Assembly (NCBI GenBank): GCA_900541045.1
Contig: UQID01000011.1
Coordinates: 3,240-67,239 of the forward strand
Direction: 5' to 3'
Source of the DNA: an uncultured Collinsella sp.
Lineage (GTDB): Bacteria; Actinomycetota; Coriobacteriia; Coriobacteriales; Coriobacteriaceae
DNA: 64,000 nt
The notes beneath the pieces were generated by a model. The model made no database searches and was not told the origin of the DNA. It saw only the letters and a program-made list of their open reading frames with translations. Both the position numbers and the translations under genes were made by a program. Each line of letters starts with the position of its first letter. Within the stretch, counting starts at the first letter, position 1. This document shows, piece by piece, positions 27,534 to 37,112 of the stretch.

Positions 27534-28364
27534 TTAGTATTGCCACATGTGGTTGACGGGGCCGGAGCCTTTGCCCATGTCAAAGCCAGCGGCGAGAGCG
27601 CCCGTTAGGTAGGCCTTGCCGGCGTTGACGGCATCGGCAAGATCCATGCCCTGGGCCAGCGCGCAGGCGATGGCGGACGAAAGCGTACAGCCAGTACCGT
27701 GCGTGTTGCCGGTCTCGATGCGCTTGTGGCGGAACCACGTGGTGAGCGGATCGCCCAGATGGTTGCCCTCGTCATCGAGCGGCGCGGGCTCTGCTAGCAC
27801 ATCGTTGGCCTCGTTGACAAAATGCCCGCCCTTAACGAGAGACGCGCAGCCAAAGCGACGGGTGAGAAGCATGGCGGCATTTTGCTGCGTGCGCTCGGAA
27901 TCGACCTCATAATCGAGCAGCGCCATGGCCTCGGGAATGTTGGGCGTGATAACGGTCGCCAGCGGGAACAGGCGGCGGGTGAGTGCCTCAGCGGCATCCT
28001 CGGCAATGAGGCGAGCACCCGAGGTGGCGACCATGACGGGGTCGACGACGATATTTTGTGCGTCCCAGGCGCTCAAGCGGTCGGCGATAACCTCGATAAT
28101 CTCGGCAGAGGAAACCATGCCGATCTTGACGGCGCTGGGTCGAATATCGTCAAAAACGGCATCGATCTGCGCCGCGACAATATCCGGAGAGATGTTCTGC
28201 ACAGCGGTGACGCCCAGGGTGTTCTGTGCGGTGATGGCTGTGATGGCCGTCTCGGCATACAGGCGGTGCGCCGTGATGGTCTTGATGTCGGCCTGAATGC
28301 CGGCGCCACCGCTGGAATCGGATCCTGCGATGGATAGAACGGCGGGTACCTTACTGCGATCCAT
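27534..28364 (-). CDS. thiD: Hydroxymethylpyrimidine/phosphomethylpyrimidine kinase
   Basis: Ribokinase-fold kinase that phosphorylates HMP and HMP-P for thiamin synthesis, downstream of ThiC. 276 residues. N-terminal SIAGSDSSGGAGIQADIKT (substrate/ATP fold), ITPNIPEA, LVKGGH and the anion-hole/catalytic Asp in GTGCTLSSAIACALAQG. AAGGGAG precedes the start on the minus strand. It follows thiC by 178 bases in the same direction, with a TATAAT at 28411-28416 (minus strand), so it may have its own promoter besides read-through. Confidence 0.94.
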   Translation of the reverse strand: MDRSKVPAVLSIAGSDSSGGAGIQADIKTITAHRLYAETAITAITAQNTLGVTAVQNISPDIVAAQIDAVFDDIRPSAVKIGMVSSAEIIEVIADRLSAWDAQNIVVDPVMVATSGARLIAEDAAEALTRRLFPLATVITPNIPEAMALLDYEVDSERTQQNAAMLLTRRFGCASLVKGGHFVNEANDVLAEPAPLDDEGNHLGDPLTTWFRHKRIETGNTHGTGCTLSSAIACALAQGMDLADAVNAGKAYLTGALAAGFDMGKGSGPVNHMWQY

Positions 28365-28421
28365 GTTCGCTCCCTTGTTCGGTCGGATTCAAATGGGTCT
28401 TTAAGTCTGCATTATAAAGTT

Positions 28422-28451
28422 GCCCGGGCCGGCTGTATTCCGAACCCGGGC
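28422..28451 (-). terminator. Hairpin between thiC and thiD
   Basis: GC-rich stem (seven base pairs 28422-28428 with 28445-28451 plus three inner pairs), followed on the minus strand by AACTTTATAAT, a weak T tract that also supplies a -10-like box for thiD. Role as terminator or read-through control is uncertain. Confidence 0.4.
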
Positions 28452-28542
28452 GGGCGATGCAATCTTTACGCAAATGTAAGCAAATGTTCACGCGTCAACA
28501 ATTGTCGAACACCTTGTTACCGATTGTGGCTTCGGTGACGCG

Positions 28543-29877
28543 TTAGTCCTCAATACCGAGGTCGATCGTCGTGCCTTCGAACACCTTGTTGACGGTGCGG
28601 ACGGCGCACATCTTGCCACACATGGTGCAAGTGCCCTCGGTGGCGGCGGGGGATTCCTCGTAGCGCTTCTTGCCGGTGACCGGGTCGAGCGCGCACTTCC
28701 ACATGGCGTCCCAGTCGAGCTTACGGCGTGCCTGGCCCATCTTGTCATCCATGTCGCGGGCGTGCGGCACCTTCTTGGCGATGTCGGCGGCGTGCGCGGC
28801 GATCTTGGTGGCCATGAGGCCATCGAGCACGTCCTGGGCGTTGGGCAGGCACAGGTGCTCGGCCGGCGTCACGTAGCACAGGAAGTCGGCACCGGAGCTG
28901 GCGGAGATGGCGCCGCCGATGGCAGCGGTGATGTGGTCGTAGCCCACGCCGATATCGGTCACCAGCGGCCCGAGCACATAGAACGGGGCGTTGTGGCACA
29001 GGCGCTTCTGCAGTTTCATGTTGGCGGCGATCTCGTCGAGCGCCATGTGACCCGGGCCTTCGACCATAACCTGGACGCCGGCGGCCCAAGCGCGCTTGCA
29101 CAGCTTGCCCAGCTCGATCATCTCGGCGGTCTCGGTTGCGTCGTTGGAGTCGTAGAGGCAGCCCGGGCGGCAGGAGTCGCCGAGCGAGATCGTCACGTCG
29201 TATTCGTGACAGATCTCGAGCACCTCGTCGTAGAACTCGTAGAAGGGGTTCTCGTTACCGGTGACTTCCATCCAGCCAAACAGCAGCGAGCCGCCGCGAC
29301 TGACGATGTTCATGAGGCGGCCGGTCTCCTTAAAGGTTTTGATGACCGACTTGTTGATGCCGCAGTGGATGGTCATAAAGTCCACGCCGTCCTCGGCATG
29401 AGCGCGCACGACCTCGAGCAGATCGTCCTTGGTGAGCTTGACCAGCGGCTTTTCCATGTAGCCGATGGCGTCATACATGGGGACGGTGCCCACCATAAGC
29501 GGCGTCTCGTCGATGAGCTGCTGGCGGAACTGGCGCGTCTTGCCCGAGTTGGAGAGGTCCATGATGGCGTCGGCGCCAAAGTCCTCGGCGATCTTGACCT
29601 TCTTCCACTCCTCGGCGGCATCGGCCTTGTCGCCCGAGATGCCCAGGTTGACGTTGACCTTGGTGGACAGGCCCTCGCCGACACCAAAGGCGCGCATGCC
29701 CTTTTTGATATGCACGATGTTGGCGGGAATGGCGATGCGGCCGTCTGCCACGCGCTCGCGGATGTACTCGGGGTCGCGATGCTCGCGCTCGGCAACCTCC
29801 TTCATCTGCGGCGTGATCTGCCCGGCGCGGGCGAAGTCGATTTGCGTGACGAGCTTGGGCTCGGTCTGTGTGCTCAT
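28543..29877 (-). CDS. thiC: Phosphomethylpyrimidine synthase
   Basis: Radical-SAM enzyme converting aminoimidazole ribotide to HMP-P. 444 residues, the short form common in anaerobes. C-terminal iron-sulphur cysteines appear as CTMCGKMCAVR (C-x2-C-x3-C spacing). Other motifs: VHIKKGMRAFGVGEGL, GADAIMDLSNSG and MVEGPGHMALDEI. The start at 29877 has GGGAG upstream; an eight-residue-longer frame begins inside the riboswitch region. Under a TPP riboswitch. Confidence 0.96.
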   Translation of the reverse strand: MSTQTEPKLVTQIDFARAGQITPQMKEVAEREHRDPEYIRERVADGRIAIPANIVHIKKGMRAFGVGEGLSTKVNVNLGISGDKADAAEEWKKVKIAEDFGADAIMDLSNSGKTRQFRQQLIDETPLMVGTVPMYDAIGYMEKPLVKLTKDDLLEVVRAHAEDGVDFMTIHCGINKSVIKTFKETGRLMNIVSRGGSLLFGWMEVTGNENPFYEFYDEVLEICHEYDVTISLGDSCRPGCLYDSNDATETAEMIELGKLCKRAWAAGVQVMVEGPGHMALDEIAANMKLQKRLCHNAPFYVLGPLVTDIGVGYDHITAAIGGAISASSGADFLCYVTPAEHLCLPNAQDVLDGLMATKIAAHAADIAKKVPHARDMDDKMGQARRKLDWDAMWKCALDPVTGKKRYEESPAATEGTCTMCGKMCAVRTVNKVFEGTTIDLGIED

Positions 29878-29887
29878 TGGCACGGCT

Positions 29888-29976
29888 CCCTTCGTTGGCA
29901 TTACCCATATCAGGTTTGCGGGTCAGGGCGGGCGCGCCCAGTCTCAGCCTACCGTCTTGTCCTGCAAGCTCCCCGT
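29888..29976 (-). promoter_or_regulatory. TPP riboswitch upstream of thiC
   Basis: On the minus strand the conserved THI-box parts are present in order: GGGGAGC, then GGCTGAGACTG, then ACCCGCAAACCTGATATGGG, TAATGCC and CGAAGGGAG. The 3' end abuts the thiC ribosome site (GGGAGC), consistent with thiamin pyrophosphate hiding the ribosome site or stopping transcription when thiamin is plentiful. Confidence 0.95.
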
Positions 29977-30048
29977 TTATGTGGTGGGCTCAAGTATAGC
30001 CTGAATGGGTACGATTGACGCGATGAGCATGCCCGTGGGGAGGCGAAC

Positions 30049-30564
30049 ATGGAAGACAAGCATCTATATCGGGAGACGCAGTGGGATGTGTCGGCCGAGG
30101 AGGGCCGTGCCCATCATGGGCTGGTCGCAATTGGTTTTGCGATCCTTGTCGTGATGGCGATCGCCTGTTGTATCTGGACGTTTGGCGGGCGTGGGGGAGC
30201 TGCCTGGGCGTTTGAGGCGGACGATAGCCTGCCGATCATGACAGTGAAGGTCACGGGCGGCAATACCGTTGCCGCGCCGGGCGATTATTGGTACCCGCGC
30301 GATGAGTTTGTGCAGTTGCAGCTGAGTGGTGGGTCCATTCCAGGTGAAGAAATCGAACGCGTGACGTTTGACGCGACGCTCAAAACGCTGACGGTGAAGC
30401 TCAAAGATCAAGGGGATGTGCCCACGACCATGGATATCGCCTTGACGGAATGGCGTCTGGAGCCTCCGACGGGTGTTGCGGTGTCCGAGGTCGAGCACGT
30501 CAAGATTGCCTATCAGGACGGTTCGACAAATGAAATTGCCAAAGCCGACGGCTTGGCGGAATAG
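30049..30564 (+). CDS. Hypothetical membrane-anchored protein
   Basis: 171 residues, not recognised. A short charged N-terminus, one membrane helix at about 24-46 (LVAIGFAILVVMAIACCIW), then an external beta-rich domain of about 120 residues (TVKVTGGNTVAAPGDYWYP; VTFDATLKTLTVKLK). No lipobox or catalytic motif. GGGGAGG precedes the ATG. Divergent from thiC, alone on its strand. Confidence 0.7.
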   Translation: MEDKHLYRETQWDVSAEEGRAHHGLVAIGFAILVVMAIACCIWTFGGRGGAAWAFEADDSLPIMTVKVTGGNTVAAPGDYWYPRDEFVQLQLSGGSIPGEEIERVTFDATLKTLTVKLKDQGDVPTTMDIALTEWRLEPPTGVAVSEVEHVKIAYQDGSTNEIAKADGLAE

Positions 30565-30604
30565 ACGCCGTGCCTAGGCAGCACATTCAAAAGTAGCGGT
30601 GGTT

Positions 30605-31414
30605 CTACAAGGTCTGTTCGTTCAGGAAGACCAAAGTGTTTTTATTTGAAAGCTCGGGAAGGTGACGATAACCAACGTCGAACGCGGTGAGCCCGCTTAC
30701 ATCCTCGAGCTTGTTTTCTGCCATCCAGCGCACCATGGAGCCGCGTGCCTTTTTGCTGGCGGTCGATCGCTGGATGGGCTTGCCGTTGCGGACACCTTCG
30801 CCAAAGAGACAAGTGACGGTTGTGGCGTCGCCTGCGAGATGGGGTAGAACGGCCTTGGCGTACTCCACGCTGGCAAGGTTGACGACCGTGGTGTTGGAGC
30901 CGGTCGGCGCAATGGCGCATGCAAGTTTGTCGCCCCAAAACGCATAGAGGTCTCGGGCATCGTCGACGGAGAGCTTCGCTCCCATTTCGAGCCGATAGGG
31001 CGACACGCCGTGGAAGGGGCGCACGCATCCATAGAGTCCCGAGAGGATCCAGAGATGGCTTTGCAGCCAGTCGAGCTGTGCGGCATCCATGACCTCGGGC
31101 GCCATGCTTTGGTATTGGATGCCGTGGTAGGACATGAAGGCAGGGGAGAGGTGACGGGCGAGTGCGGGATTGTCGAGATCGCCGTTTTTCAGGATGGGCC
31201 CGAACTCATGCAGGGTGTTGAGACAAGGCCCCAGCAGTTTGTCGCTCACGTTCCATAGCGCCTGCAGACCGCCGCTACCTTCATTTCGTTCGATATCTAG
31301 CAGCGCGCGGTGGAGGCGAGCCGCCTCGTGCACAAAAGGTGGAACGCCCAGGACTTCAAAAGCATCTTGGGCCGCGCGCATCTGCTTGGCGGGCGAAATG
31401 ATGACCTGCAGCAT
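30605..31414 (-). CDS. yaaA: Peroxide stress protein YaaA (DUF328)
   Basis: 269 residues of the YaaA family, DNA-binding proteins that in E. coli limit free iron damage during peroxide stress. Family stretches ISPAKQM, YRLEMGAKLS and FWGDKL...VVNLASVEYAKAV are clear. The start at 31414 has GAGGAG 7 bases upstream; the longer frame from 31498 runs through an extragenic palindrome. Confidence 0.9.
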   Translation of the reverse strand: MLQVIISPAKQMRAAQDAFEVLGVPPFVHEAARLHRALLDIERNEGSGGLQALWNVSDKLLGPCLNTLHEFGPILKNGDLDNPALARHLSPAFMSYHGIQYQSMAPEVMDAAQLDWLQSHLWILSGLYGCVRPFHGVSPYRLEMGAKLSVDDARDLYAFWGDKLACAIAPTGSNTTVVNLASVEYAKAVLPHLAGDATTVTCLFGEGVRNGKPIQRSTASKKARGSMVRWMAENKLEDVSGLTAFDVGYRHLPELSNKNTLVFLNEQTL

Positions 31415-31437
31415 GGACGCTCCTCTGCCAAAGAAGG

Positions 31438-31507
31438 AAGTTGCGGTGGAATACGGCCTGTTTGGGCTATTGAAAGACCAAATCAATCCGTATTCCACCG
31501 CAAGTTA
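31438..31507. repeat. Extragenic inverted repeat, terminator of the M18 gene
   Basis: Perfect 16-bp arms at 31441-31456 and 31488-31503 with a 31-base loop. The arm (AAGTTGCGGTGGAATACGG from 31438) is nearly the same as the arm of the palindrome at 52345 (TAAGTTGCGGTGAAATAGGG), showing a repeated extragenic family. Lies 18 bases beyond the M18 stop. Confidence 0.7.
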
Positions 31508-31520
31508 CGGGTGGGGTGGA

Positions 31521-32918
31521 TTAGGCGCGCTCGAGGAAGGCCTTGTAGCCGCGGTAGGCCTCGTAGATGTCGGCCTTGTTGGCGACCTCCCACAGGGCGT
31601 GCATGGACAGGACGGCAACGCCGGAGTCGATGACGTTCATGCCGTACTTGGCCATGATGTAGGCGATGGTGCCGCCGCCGCCCGCGTTGACGCGACCGAG
31701 CTCGCAGGTCTGGAAGTCTACGCCGGCCTCGTCCATGATGTCGCGGACGAGGGCCACATACTCGGCGTCGGCGTCGTTGGAGCCACCCTTGCCGCGGCTG
31801 CCCGTGTACTTGTTAAAGCACAGGCCACGACCCATAAAGGCTGCGTTCTTAGTTTCGAACTTGCCGGCGTAGCCCGGGTCGAAGCCGGCGGACACGTCAG
31901 AGGAGAGCATACGGCTGTGGGCGAGTGCGCGGCGCAGGGCCAGCGGGCTATCCTCGCCGGCGAGCGTCATGATCTCGGCGACGGTGTTCTCGAAGAAGCG
32001 GCTCGTCATGCCGGTGGCACCCACGGAACCGATCTCCTCCTTGTCGACGATGAGTGTGATGCTCGTGCGCTCCACGTTGGCGACGTCGATCTGGGCGAGC
32101 ATGGACGGATAGGCGCAGACACGGTCGTCGTGGCCATAGCCCAGAATCATGGAGCGGTCGAGGCCCATGTCGCGGGCCGGGCCGGCGGGCACGACCTCGA
32201 TCTCGGCGGAGAGGAAGTCCTCCTCCTCGACGTCGTACTGCTCCTTGAGGATGTCCAGGAACATCTGCTTGACGGGCTCCTTGGGGGCGTCCTTGTCGTC
32301 CTCGTCAAACTTGACGGGGCGGCCGCCCACGATCACGTCGAGGATCTCGGCATCGACGGCGTCCTTGGCAGGCTTGGACATCTGCTCGCTCGAGAGGTGA
32401 ATCAGCAGGTCGGAGATGGTAAAGACCGGGTCGTCCGCCTTGTCTCCGATGTTGATGTCGACGGTGGTGCCGTCCTTTTTGCAGATGACGCCCACGAGTG
32501 CGAGCGGGGAGGCTACCCAGTGGTAGCTCTTGACGCCGCCGTAGTAGTGCGTGTCGAGGTAGGCCATGTCGCCGGCCTCGAAGGCGGGATTCTGCTTAAG
32601 GTCCAGGCGCGGCGAGTCCACGTGGGCGCCCAGGATGTTAAAGCCCTGCTCGAGCGGGGCGGTGCCCAGGTTGACGAGCATAAGGTCCTTGCCGTGATTG
32701 GCGGCGTACACCTTGTCGCCGGCCTTGAGCGCGCGGCCCTCGGAGATCACGGTCTCCAGATTGACGTAGCCCGCCTCCTCGGCCATCTTGATACCGGTCT
32801 TGACGCACAGGCGCTCGGTCTTGTTCTCGCTCAAAAACTGCTTATAGCCGCGGCAAAGCTCCTCGAGCTCTTCGATCTGCTGTGGCGTGTACTTTTTCCA
32901 TGCGCAGGGACGTTCCAT
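31521..32918 (-). CDS. M18-family aminopeptidase
   Basis: Cytoplasmic di-zinc aminopeptidase releasing N-terminal, often acidic or neutral, residues. 465 residues. Metal ligands sit in ILGAHVDSPRLDLK, DKEEIGSVGATGM and SMHALWEVANK; the TET-type M18 fold also has GYGHDDRVCA. The start at 32918 has AAAGGAG 8 bases upstream on the minus strand. The frame stays open a further 133 codons upstream but that part shows no M18 similarity. Monocistronic; divergent from polA. Confidence 0.93.
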   Translation of the reverse strand: MERPCAWKKYTPQQIEELEELCRGYKQFLSENKTERLCVKTGIKMAEEAGYVNLETVISEGRALKAGDKVYAANHGKDLMLVNLGTAPLEQGFNILGAHVDSPRLDLKQNPAFEAGDMAYLDTHYYGGVKSYHWVASPLALVGVICKKDGTTVDINIGDKADDPVFTISDLLIHLSSEQMSKPAKDAVDAEILDVIVGGRPVKFDEDDKDAPKEPVKQMFLDILKEQYDVEEEDFLSAEIEVVPAGPARDMGLDRSMILGYGHDDRVCAYPSMLAQIDVANVERTSITLIVDKEEIGSVGATGMTSRFFENTVAEIMTLAGEDSPLALRRALAHSRMLSSDVSAGFDPGYAGKFETKNAAFMGRGLCFNKYTGSRGKGGSNDADAEYVALVRDIMDEAGVDFQTCELGRVNAGGGGTIAYIMAKYGMNVIDSGVAVLSMHALWEVANKADIYEAYRGYKAFLERA

Positions 32919-33084
32919 GACGCAGGCTCCTTTCGGATCGATCGTGCTGGTTGATGTACCGTGAGCCATCGTATCACGCGCGGGCCCGCGGCGGCAGGGA
33001 AGCCTGATGTGCGGTGGCCGCGGGGCGGGGAGCGTGTAAACTGGTGTGAGCAAACCGTGCCCAGCCCAAAGCGAGGTATTCAAT

Positions 33085-35832
33085 ATGTCTGACAAGCGCC
33101 GCACCTTTGCCGTTATCGACGGCAACTCGCTCATGCACCGCGCCTTCCACGCCGTGCCGCCGACCATGAACGCGCCGGACGGTCGTCCCACCAACGCGAT
33201 CTTTGGCTTTTTGAATATGTTCCTCAAGATGATTGACGCCTTTAATCCCGACGGCGTTGTTGTGGCGTTTGACAAGGGCAAGCCGCGCGTGCGCATGGAG
33301 ATGCTGCCGCAGTACAAGGCTCAGCGCCCGCCCATGGACCCCGATCTGCACGCACAGTTTCCCATGATTAAGGAGCTGCTCGCCGCGCTCAACGTGCCGA
33401 TTTTGCAGTCCGAGGGCTGGGAAGGCGATGACATTCTGGGCACTATGGCGCGCCTGGGCGAGCAGGCCGGCTGTGACATGCTGCTGGTGACCGGTGATCG
33501 CGATATGTATCAGCTCGTGACCGAGCACGTCAACGTGGTCTCGACCCGCAAGGGCCTGTCCGACGTGGCGATCATGACGCCCGAGAGCGTGGACGATCTG
33601 TATCACGGCATCACGCCGGCACTCGTGCCCGACTTTTATGGTCTGAAGGGCGATACGTCCGACAACATCCCCGGCGTGCCGGGCATCGGCCCCAAAAAGG
33701 CGAGCGCGCTCATCGCACAGTACGGTAGCCTGGACGAGGTCATCGCACACGCCGACGAGGTCAAGGGCAAAATGGGCGAAAACCTGCGCGCGCACATCGA
33801 CGACGCGCTGCTGAGTCGCAAGGTGGCGACCATCCGCACCGATGCACCCGTTGAGCTCGATTTTGAGGCGACGTCCTTCCCGGCGTTTTCTGCCGATGAG
33901 GTTTCCGCGGCGCTGGGTACGCTTGGTATCACCGCCATGCAGAACCGTTTCTTGGCACTGATCGGCGGCGAGGGCGGGGCTGCTGCCTCCAGTGTGTTTG
34001 AGATGCCTGCGATGGTTCGCGCGGCCGCCGGCGATGCTGACGCGCTTGGTGCCGTTGCGGCTGAGATCTCCCGTGCGATTGGTGCCGGTGAGTGGGTCGC
34101 CGCCGTGGTGGACGACGACAAGGAAGAGGGCGCGCTCTTTGGGCTGACGTGCACGCTGTGGTTGGCGACGTCCAAGGGCCTGTTCGCGCTCGAAGAGGGC
34201 GACAGCGATGCGGCGGCTGAGGTTGAGGGCTTCAACTTCGCCCACGGCGTGATTGCCGGCGTGCTCGTGCGTCTGTTTATGGAGGGCCGCGTGGCGAGCC
34301 CGGACATGAAGGCGCTGTTGCACGAGCTTTCGCCCATCGATTCCTCTGAGCCCGAGCTCATGGATCCGCTGGCAGCCGATTCCACGCGTATCTTCGATAC
34401 CGTGGTCGCTGCCTACCTGCTGGATTCCGACCGCTCCGAGTTCGATGAGGCATATCTGGCCGATACCTATCTGCAGATGGCGCTGCCTGCGGCGCGCGGC
34501 GCAGAGGGTGCTGGTGAGGACGCTCCTGCGCCCGCCGCTCGCACGGCGGCCTTAACGCTGGCGCTGGTCACACCGCTGCGTGACCGCATGGCCCGTGAGA
34601 ATGCCGCCAACGTGTTCGATGGCATCGAGATGCCACTCGTGCCGGTGCTTGCCAAGATGGAGCGCGCGGGCATGCTCGTGGACCCCGACCGCCTGCGCAA
34701 TCTGTCCGAGGGTCTGGCGACCCAGATTGCCGAGGTTGAGCGCAGCATTCGCGACCTGGCAGGTGACGAGACCTTTAATATTGGCAGTCCCATGCAGCTG
34801 TCGCACGTGCTCTTTGATGTGATGGGGCTTCCGACCAAGGGCCTCAAGAAGACTAAGCGCGGCTACTATTCGACCAACGCCAAGGTGTTGAGCGACCTTG
34901 CCCGCGACCACGAGATCGTGCGCCTGATTTTAGACTGGCGCGAGAAGTCCAAGATTAAGTCGACCTATCTGGACACGCTAGGTCCGCTGCGTCGTGGCGA
35001 CGGTCGTGTGCACACCACGTACAACCAGACCATCACCGCGACGGGGCGTCTGTCTTCGAGCGACCCGAATCTGCAGAACATCCCGACGCGCTCGGAGCTG
35101 GGTCGTACCGTCAAGACGGCGTTTTCGGCAGGCGAGGGAAGCGTCTTTTTGGCGGTGGACTACTCGCAGATCGAGCTGCGCCTGCTCGCGCATCTTTCGG
35201 GTGACGAGCACCTGGTGCGCGCCTTTAACGAGGGCGAGGACTTCCACGCCGAGACGGCGGCGCGCGTATTTGGTGTGCCGGTGTCCGAGGTGACTCCCGA
35301 CCTGCGCAGCCGCGCCAAGGCCGTGAACTTTGGTATCGTGTACGGCCAGCAGGCCTACGGCCTGTCGCAGTCGCTGCATATCTCGATGGCCGAGGCGCGC
35401 GACATGATCGATCGCTACTACGAGGCCTACCCGGGCGTGCGCACGTTCCTCGACAATGTGGTGGCGCGCGCCAAGCAGGCGGGCTATGCCGAGACCATGT
35501 ATGGCCGCAGACGCCATATTCCCGAGCTCAAGGCCAAAAATCCGCAGCTTCGCGGCTTTGGCGAGCGCACGGCCATGAACCACCCCATGCAGGGCACAGC
35601 CGCCGACATCATCAAGATTGCGATGGCCCGCGTGAGCCGCCGTCTGGAAGAAGAAGGCTTTGCCGCCCACATGATCTTGCAGGTGCACGACGAACTGGAC
35701 TTTGAGTGCCCCATCAACGAAGTCGAGCGCCTCACAGCTATGGTCCGCGGCGTCATGGAGCACGTAGTAGACCTACGCGTACCCCTAATCGCCGAAGCTT
35801 CGACTGGAGTAACCTGGGCAGACGCCAAATAA
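33085..35832 (+). CDS. polA: DNA polymerase I
   Basis: 915 residues. Order: 5'-3' exonuclease (about 1-290; FAVIDGNSLMHRAFHA, DILGTMA, LLVTGDRDMYQL, GLKGDTSDNIPGVPGIGPKKA), a 3'-5' exonuclease-like domain (about 310-500), and the family A polymerase (last 400 residues; SSDPNLQNIP, motif A DYSQIELRLLAH, O-helix RSRAKAVNFGIVYG, motif C QVHDELDFE). The middle domain shows no DxE exonuclease motif, so proofreading is probably lost, as in several Gram-positive homologues. ATG 33085 follows GAGG by 8 bases. Confidence 0.96.
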   Translation: MSDKRRTFAVIDGNSLMHRAFHAVPPTMNAPDGRPTNAIFGFLNMFLKMIDAFNPDGVVVAFDKGKPRVRMEMLPQYKAQRPPMDPDLHAQFPMIKELLAALNVPILQSEGWEGDDILGTMARLGEQAGCDMLLVTGDRDMYQLVTEHVNVVSTRKGLSDVAIMTPESVDDLYHGITPALVPDFYGLKGDTSDNIPGVPGIGPKKASALIAQYGSLDEVIAHADEVKGKMGENLRAHIDDALLSRKVATIRTDAPVELDFEATSFPAFSADEVSAALGTLGITAMQNRFLALIGGEGGAAASSVFEMPAMVRAAAGDADALGAVAAEISRAIGAGEWVAAVVDDDKEEGALFGLTCTLWLATSKGLFALEEGDSDAAAEVEGFNFAHGVIAGVLVRLFMEGRVASPDMKALLHELSPIDSSEPELMDPLAADSTRIFDTVVAAYLLDSDRSEFDEAYLADTYLQMALPAARGAEGAGEDAPAPAARTAALTLALVTPLRDRMARENAANVFDGIEMPLVPVLAKMERAGMLVDPDRLRNLSEGLATQIAEVERSIRDLAGDETFNIGSPMQLSHVLFDVMGLPTKGLKKTKRGYYSTNAKVLSDLARDHEIVRLILDWREKSKIKSTYLDTLGPLRRGDGRVHTTYNQTITATGRLSSSDPNLQNIPTRSELGRTVKTAFSAGEGSVFLAVDYSQIELRLLAHLSGDEHLVRAFNEGEDFHAETAARVFGVPVSEVTPDLRSRAKAVNFGIVYGQQAYGLSQSLHISMAEARDMIDRYYEAYPGVRTFLDNVVARAKQAGYAETMYGRRRHIPELKAKNPQLRGFGERTAMNHPMQGTAADIIKIAMARVSRRLEEEGFAAHMILQVHDELDFECPINEVERLTAMVRGVMEHVVDLRVPLIAEASTGVTWADAK

Positions 35833-35866
35833 GGGCACACCCACAATCCCAAAGTAATCAAAACCA

Positions 35867-35904
35867 GAAGGGGGGGCTCCTTGCCAACAAGGAGCCCCCC
35901 CTTC
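35867..35904. terminator. Strong hairpin terminator after polA
   Basis: Perfect 17-bp stem (35867-35883 with 35888-35904) with a four-base loop. No long T run on the plus strand; on the minus strand TGGTTTTGATT follows, so it may serve both directions. Confidence 0.7.
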
Positions 35905-35972
35905 ATTCAATTAAATTCAGCCAAAGTATCTAGGCGCCAAGACGCCATCCAGGCGGCAAACAAGTCACCCTA

Positions 35973-36102
35973 GGACCTGGCCGGGCGAGGCGGGTAAGTT
36001 TTTCGTAGATTCCGCACGAGCCGGAAAGCACTTAATGTGCTTTCCGAGCGAGCCCAGGACCTGACCGAACGAAAAACTTACCCGCCTCGCCCGGTCAGGT
36101 CC
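35973..36102. repeat. Large nested inverted repeat between polA and HAD gene
   Basis: Outer arms of 33 bp (35973-36005 and 36070-36102) pair with a single mismatch. Inside is a second hairpin with 9-bp arms (36023-36031 with 36037-36045). An AGGACCTG word also occurs directly repeated at the left arm and at 36056-36063. The element fills the gap between convergent genes. It could be a transcription barrier, a miniature mobile element or a repetitive extragenic palindrome; no ORF inside. Confidence 0.8.
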
Positions 36103-36113
36103 GACGAGCAACG

Positions 36114-36941
36114 TTAACGAGCCGCCAAGATGGCGTCGATGAGCGTCAGTACGCCCCCGTCGTTGTTACTCGGAATGCGCCACTTAGCATGCGCGTTCAT
36201 GTGCTCCTCGGCGTTGTCCACGATAAAGCTGTGACCGACGCGCTCCAGCATGGGGATGTCGTTGTACGTATCGCCCACGGCGGCGGCGTCGGCGATATCG
36301 ATGCCCAGGTGTTCGCACAGGTGCGCGACGCCGGCGCCCTTGTCGACGCCCAGGTTCATAAAGTCGATCCACTCGCGCCCGGCGTTGGTGACGTAGAGCT
36401 TGTCCGAGAACTCGGGGCTATAGGTCTCGCGGAAAGCGGGCTCGGCGTCGTAGCCGGGGAAGAAGACCGAAATCTTGTTGGACTCGAAATCAATGCCCTC
36501 AAAGCTGTCGACGTAGTTGATTGTGTTGTAGTAGACGCTGATCTCGTCGTGGTATTGATGGTCGCGGGCAAGCACGTAGAACTCGTCGAAGCAGCACAGG
36601 ACGGGGACAGCGCGAGGATCCTCCGAGGCACGGCTCAAGACCTGCTGATACAGCTCCACGTCAATATTGCTCTTATAGATATAGCTGCCGCGATAGATCA
36701 CGCACGCTCCGTTGTCGGGACAAAAGGCGAGGCGGTTTTTGATGCCCTCGAACATCTCCTCGAGCTTGGGGGCGGGACGTCCGCTGGCGGGGCAGAATAC
36801 GATGCCGGCGTCGGCAAGCTTGTCCAGGCGCTCATCAAGACCCTGGGGCAGCACGCGCTCGTCGGTGAGCAGCGTCTTGTCCATGTCGACGGCGAGAATC
36901 TTAATGTTGCCGATGTTGGCGTCCGATTCGTAAGTTTGCAT
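36114..36941 (-). CDS. Cof-type HAD-IIB phosphatase
   Basis: 275 residues. HAD motif I AVDMDKTLLTDE supplies the nucleophilic Asp, motif II is FCPASGRP, and the C-terminal GDTYNDIPMLERVGHS is the HAD motif IV/Cof signature. These enzymes dephosphorylate sugar phosphates, flavin or PLP; the substrate here is unknown. Starts inside a gap of about 550 bp shared with the argG leader, divergently oriented. Confidence 0.88.
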   Translation of the reverse strand: MQTYESDANIGNIKILAVDMDKTLLTDERVLPQGLDERLDKLADAGIVFCPASGRPAPKLEEMFEGIKNRLAFCPDNGACVIYRGSYIYKSNIDVELYQQVLSRASEDPRAVPVLCCFDEFYVLARDHQYHDEISVYYNTINYVDSFEGIDFESNKISVFFPGYDAEPAFRETYSPEFSDKLYVTNAGREWIDFMNLGVDKGAGVAHLCEHLGIDIADAAAVGDTYNDIPMLERVGHSFIVDNAEEHMNAHAKWRIPSNNDGGVLTLIDAILAAR

Positions 36942-37084
36942 AAAAGCGAGCCTTTCGTTTCGAGATTGTTTCAGACGTTATAACCATCAATTCGTAGTCG
37001 GGCGTATTTTCGCAGGAACGGAGCGTATTTGCACCACGCTTCACAAAGTAATGAAAAAACTTTTCAGAAATTTGAATTTGTCGC

Positions 37085-37112
37085 TTGTGCTGCGGGCACT
37101 TTGGCGTAATAT
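37085..37112 (+). promoter_or_regulatory. Candidate promoter of the argG leader
   Basis: TTGTGC (37085-37090), 16-base spacer, TAATAT (37107-37112), placing a transcript start near 37119, about 100 bases before the leader peptide. Matches are partial. Confidence 0.4.
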
